DNA of 64,000 nucleotides from Nemopilema nomurai. Taxonomy: Eukaryota; Cnidaria; Scyphozoa; Rhizostomeae; Rhizostomatidae. The position numbers and the translations under genes are program-made. The stretch spans positions 1,057,731 through 1,121,730 of the forward strand of contig ML133442.1 of assembly GCA_003864495.1 (NCBI GenBank). Direction: 5' to 3'. This document shows positions 63,301-64,000 of this stretch, piece by piece. Below the pieces are notes generated by a model. It worked only from the letters and a program-made list of their open reading frames with translations, was not told where the DNA came from and made no database searches. Within the stretch, counting starts at the first letter, position 1. Each line of letters starts with the position of its first letter.

Positions 63301-64000
63301 CAAAGTCTCGTTTCGATGTAGATTGTTCAACGCCGCATCGACTTGATGGAATCAGAGGGAATAACGTTCAAGACGAACTGTGAAATTGGACAGGGCGTTA
63401 GTGCAAATCAAATCATGGAAGGGTATGATGCAGTTTATTGGCTGTTGGCTCAATATGTCCGAGGGATCTTCGCCTTCCAGGTAACATTCAGCGTTCTCGT
63501 TTTGGGTAATTTTTCGTAAAATCGTTGAGACATTAATGCATCTCTAGTATTTATGGATATTTCAGAATGTGTCAAATGTGCATTTGACAGCGAGGAAGAA
63601 AAATTTTTAACAGTAATCAAATCAAAAGAGACGTACAATTGTGCAGACTGTAGTAAATAAACTGCTGATTATAATGTTAACAGCCACAGACGATGGTCGA
63701 TAGAATGTGAAATAATCTTATATATTACAGCCTTTTATTAACTTTTTTACTTGAATATTGAAGGCAACACAATTCAATAGGCCATAAATTGCTGCCTAAT
63801 TTTTATGACAAATCTACCTGGATGTTTTAATCTCCATCACTTAGTCTCTTATCAATGGTCAGTAACAAACGACTTACGAACAATTCTAAGAAATGTTCCG
63901 AAATTCTAGGAAGAAACTTAAAAGGGATACACTTCGCCATGCAATTCTTGGAACTGTCTCAAAAGCACCAAATGGGCAAGTACAATTTACCCAAGTTGGA
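30343..64000 (+). CDS. Glutamate synthase (NAD(P)H-type GOGAT), 53 exons, 3' end beyond the window
   Basis: A single polypeptide fusing the large and small GOGAT subunits, as in plants, fungi and many invertebrates. It transfers the amide nitrogen of glutamine to 2-oxoglutarate, giving two glutamates at the expense of NAD(P)H, and uses FMN, an Fe-S cluster and FAD. About 1840 codons lie in the window. The start ATG at 30343 precedes [17 protein letters not shown], whose Cys20 is the amidotransferase nucleophile. In this family that Cys becomes N-terminal after propeptide cleavage. Exons are short (39-311 nt) with matching phases throughout. Introns hold a nested gene, two LINE fragments and a Penelope-like element. 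One donor is GC (after 60649). Exon 52 has an apparent one-base deletion. Domain-level exon lists follow. Confidence 0.95.
34600..34880 (-). mobile_element. Decayed non-LTR retrotransposon fragment (reverse transcriptase)
   Basis: Read on the minus strand, 34654-34700 encodes [15 protein letters not shown], the RT block normally written GVPQGS.LGPLLF. It is followed by AINVNVLP in place of the usual IYINDLP. Upstream, LLTWIKS with scattered stops fits the WF.SYL..R block. The fragment has stops and frameshifts and sits in GOGAT intron 4. Likely CR1/Jockey-type; the clade is not certain. Confidence 0.75.
35041..35277. repeat. Possible solo LTR
   Basis: A 237-bp segment begins tgtaaca and ends tgttaca, as LTR ends do (TG...CA). 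It contains a CT-rich run near its start and is followed by a G/A-rich run. No flanking target-site duplication or second LTR was found, so this is only a candidate. Confidence 0.3.
35935..36003. repeat. Second copy of the 'gggggcttattcgag' repeat
   Basis: It shares ttgtagttgtagggtgggggcttattcgag with the copy at 20212-20356 and ends ggatttacggta. It lies in GOGAT intron 4. Confidence 0.6.
41615..41768 (+). repeat. Exact 77-bp tandem duplication at a splice donor
   Basis: The 77 bases starting at the second base of the GOGAT exon 17 donor (ggTATTCTG) are repeated immediately after themselves with no visible difference. The GT itself is not duplicated, because the second copy is preceded by gata. 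Confidence 0.9.
42030..42340 (-). mobile_element. Decayed LINE 3' coding fragment
   Basis: On the minus strand, 42297-42270 encodes WLGHLMRID and 42227-42201 encodes PGRRKRGRP. These are the hallmark C-terminal blocks of endonuclease/RT LINE proteins ('WLGHV.RM' and 'G.RKRGRP'). Stops interrupt the frame between and after them. It lies in GOGAT intron 17 in antisense orientation. Confidence 0.78.
45061..48433 (-). CDS. Nested coiled-coil gene in GOGAT intron 22, remotely Nnf1/PMF1-like at the N terminus
   Basis: Exons: 48433-48395 (ATG), 47880-47814, 47677-47577, 47274-47221, 47049-46969, 46860-46765, 46295-45405. All are in phase and give 442 aa. A second frame continues from 45498 to a stop at 45061, overlapping the first by 94 nt; its conserved look ([35 protein letters not shown]) suggests it belongs to the same product. 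The first 146 residues are helical ([46 protein letters not shown]) and faintly recall the kinetochore MIND subunit Nnf1/PMF1. Exons 5 and 6 use weak gtt donors. The rest is acidic and unassigned. Transcription is opposite to the host gene. Confidence 0.65.
53622..54768 (+). mobile_element. Penelope-like retroelement with 128-bp perfect inverted termini
   Basis: The 12-bp direct repeat atacacactgtt flanks the insertion (53610-53621 and 54769-54780). Inside it, 53622-53749 is the exact reverse complement of 54612-54739 (128 bp). Only the right side has an extra 29-bp tail (54740-54768) before the target repeat, a known Penelope feature. Between the termini is a reading frame for the last part of the RT and the GIY-YIG endonuclease. 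The RT catalytic core is missing, so this copy is 5'-truncated and cannot move itself. It sits in GOGAT intron 33 in sense orientation. The perfect termini argue for a recent insertion. Confidence 0.92.
53743..54534 (+). CDS. Penelope-like element ORF fragment: RT thumb plus GIY-YIG endonuclease, 263 aa
   Basis: Residues 1-65 ([29 protein letters not shown]) match the thumb/linker after the Penelope RT. Residues 146-171 carry the endonuclease: a cysteine cluster (FCCRC), then [18 protein letters not shown], with YVGRT as the second half of the GIY-YIG motif, the catalytic Arg within LEDR and the following His. The ORF starts at the inner edge of the left inverted terminus, so its first codons are a junction product. 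There is no YxDD box. It is probably not a host gene. Confidence 0.85.
   Translation: MRKPTFTGQYIRWNSFSPKERKIGLIKTLVHRALMICSKTKLTSELDTIKRILIENGYPDDIISKCFKQKIASFISDKHFGPEKSPVYLKLPWIGDVSLKFENQIKKAINFCYSAVNPRVVYSAKNMFPSTQKDCVPAHKKSLVVYEFCCRCEARYVGRTTQRLEDRIKQHVPTSIRTKTSAEREQPRRNCKRRNAQINCDSAIGQHLLENPDCAETYSDDNFRIIGQARSSFHLGVLESVYISMENPILCRQKEFVFSLGLF
56958..59591 (+). other. GOGAT exons 37-44: C-terminal beta-helix (GXGXG) domain of the large subunit
   Basis: Exons: 56958-57082, 57409-57470, 57835-57911, 58119-58235, 58518-58586, 58774-58889, 59106-59280, 59538-59591. The repeated glycine pattern is clear: [76 protein letters not shown] and [13 protein letters not shown]. The domain is structural and packs between the other large-subunit domains. 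Confidence 0.93.
57293..57331. repeat. Short sequence resembling the Penelope terminus
   Basis: gcatacttaaaatacttttt and its flanks resemble the terminal segment of the element at 53622-54768 (gcatacttaaaagtactttt), with one gap and a few mismatches. It may be a relic terminus in GOGAT intron 37. Confidence 0.3.
60650..60769 (+). other. GC-AG intron in GOGAT
   Basis: The exon 46 donor reads CAAG|gcaagt: GC in place of GT in an otherwise perfect donor. The acceptor is tttccag at 60769. The phase (2 to 1) and the flanking family sequence (VQAA-RCMDCG) require this junction; no nearby GT keeps the frame. Confidence 0.85.
63443..63448 (+). other. Apparent one-base deletion in GOGAT exon 52
   Basis: After GYDAV the frame reads [10 protein letters not shown]. 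One extra T in the short T run gives [16 protein letters not shown], the expected family sequence. Exon 53 then joins in phase 1 ([13 protein letters not shown]), which fits only the corrected frame. Confidence 0.85.

Larger units (their letters stand above)
59987..64000 (+). other. GOGAT exons 45-53: linker and small-subunit (NAD(P)H/FAD) region, incomplete
   Basis: Exons: 59987-60120, 60530-60649, 60770-60860, 61413-61499, 61764-61865, 62184-62267, 62501-62590, 63322-63480, 63910-64000 (runs off the window). Exons 46-47 give GFIKYERSS, then [19 protein letters not shown], the cysteine-rich segment that holds [4Fe-4S] clusters in the beta subunit. Exon 48 has CPAPCEGAC at its junction with exon 49. 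Exon 50 carries the FAD Rossmann motif [17 protein letters not shown], and exon 51 has [13 protein letters not shown]. Exon 52 is out of frame after DAV unless one T is restored (see findings). Confidence 0.9.

Noticed and set aside
1..64000. CRISPR arrays, bacterial operons, tRNA or rRNA genes
   Set aside because: None seen; introns and gene content show animal nuclear DNA.

Overview
This is a stretch of animal nuclear DNA. It is AT-rich, and its genes are cut into many short exons with mostly GT-AG introns, AATAAA polyadenylation signals and decayed non-LTR retrotransposons. Five gene loci and one duplicated pair can be read. A fused glutamine-dependent glutamate synthase (GOGAT) on an animal chromosome excludes vertebrates. 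Together with a Penelope-like element and the 'gggggcttattcgag' repeat family it suggests a marine invertebrate, perhaps a cnidarian, but the species cannot be fixed from the sequence alone.

Layout. (1) 3129-13276, minus: a 12-exon gene for an unnamed protein of about 930 residues, with an N-terminal CxxC...HC zinc finger, a possible E-set/CBM48-like domain, a long charged linker, coiled coils and a C-terminal CAP-Gly domain. (2) 13503-16378, plus: Misato (MSTO1/DML1), head-to-head with gene 1 and sharing its promoter interval. (3) 16768-24225, minus: an MPP8-like protein (chromodomain, very long disordered exon, ankyrin repeats, C-terminal domain) converging on Misato. (4) 25889-26602 and 29107-29820, minus: two near-identical intronless 237-residue genes of unknown function in a duplication of about 1.07 kb. 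Both copies keep a TATA-like box, a kappaB-like site and an ISRE-like site just upstream. (5) 30343 to the window end, plus: GOGAT, 53 exons visible, from the amidotransferase cysteine to the NAD(P)H-binding region, with its 3' end outside the window.

GOGAT introns carry other material. There is a nested minus-strand gene at 45061-48433, remotely like the kinetochore protein Nnf1/PMF1 at its N terminus. There are two decayed LINE fragments and a short Penelope-like element at 53622-54768 with perfect 128-bp inverted termini and a 12-bp target duplication. Exon 52 of GOGAT is one T short of an open frame; the next exon needs the corrected phase.

Exon models were built by hand from splice sites, conserved family residues and phase. 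The summed coding lengths of gene 1 (2793 nt), Misato (1689 nt) and the MPP8-like gene (3756 nt) are all multiples of three. No tRNA, rRNA or CRISPR array was seen. The most unusual items are the gene 1 architecture, the duplicated gene pair with an immune-type promoter motif cluster, and the fold-back Penelope insertion.
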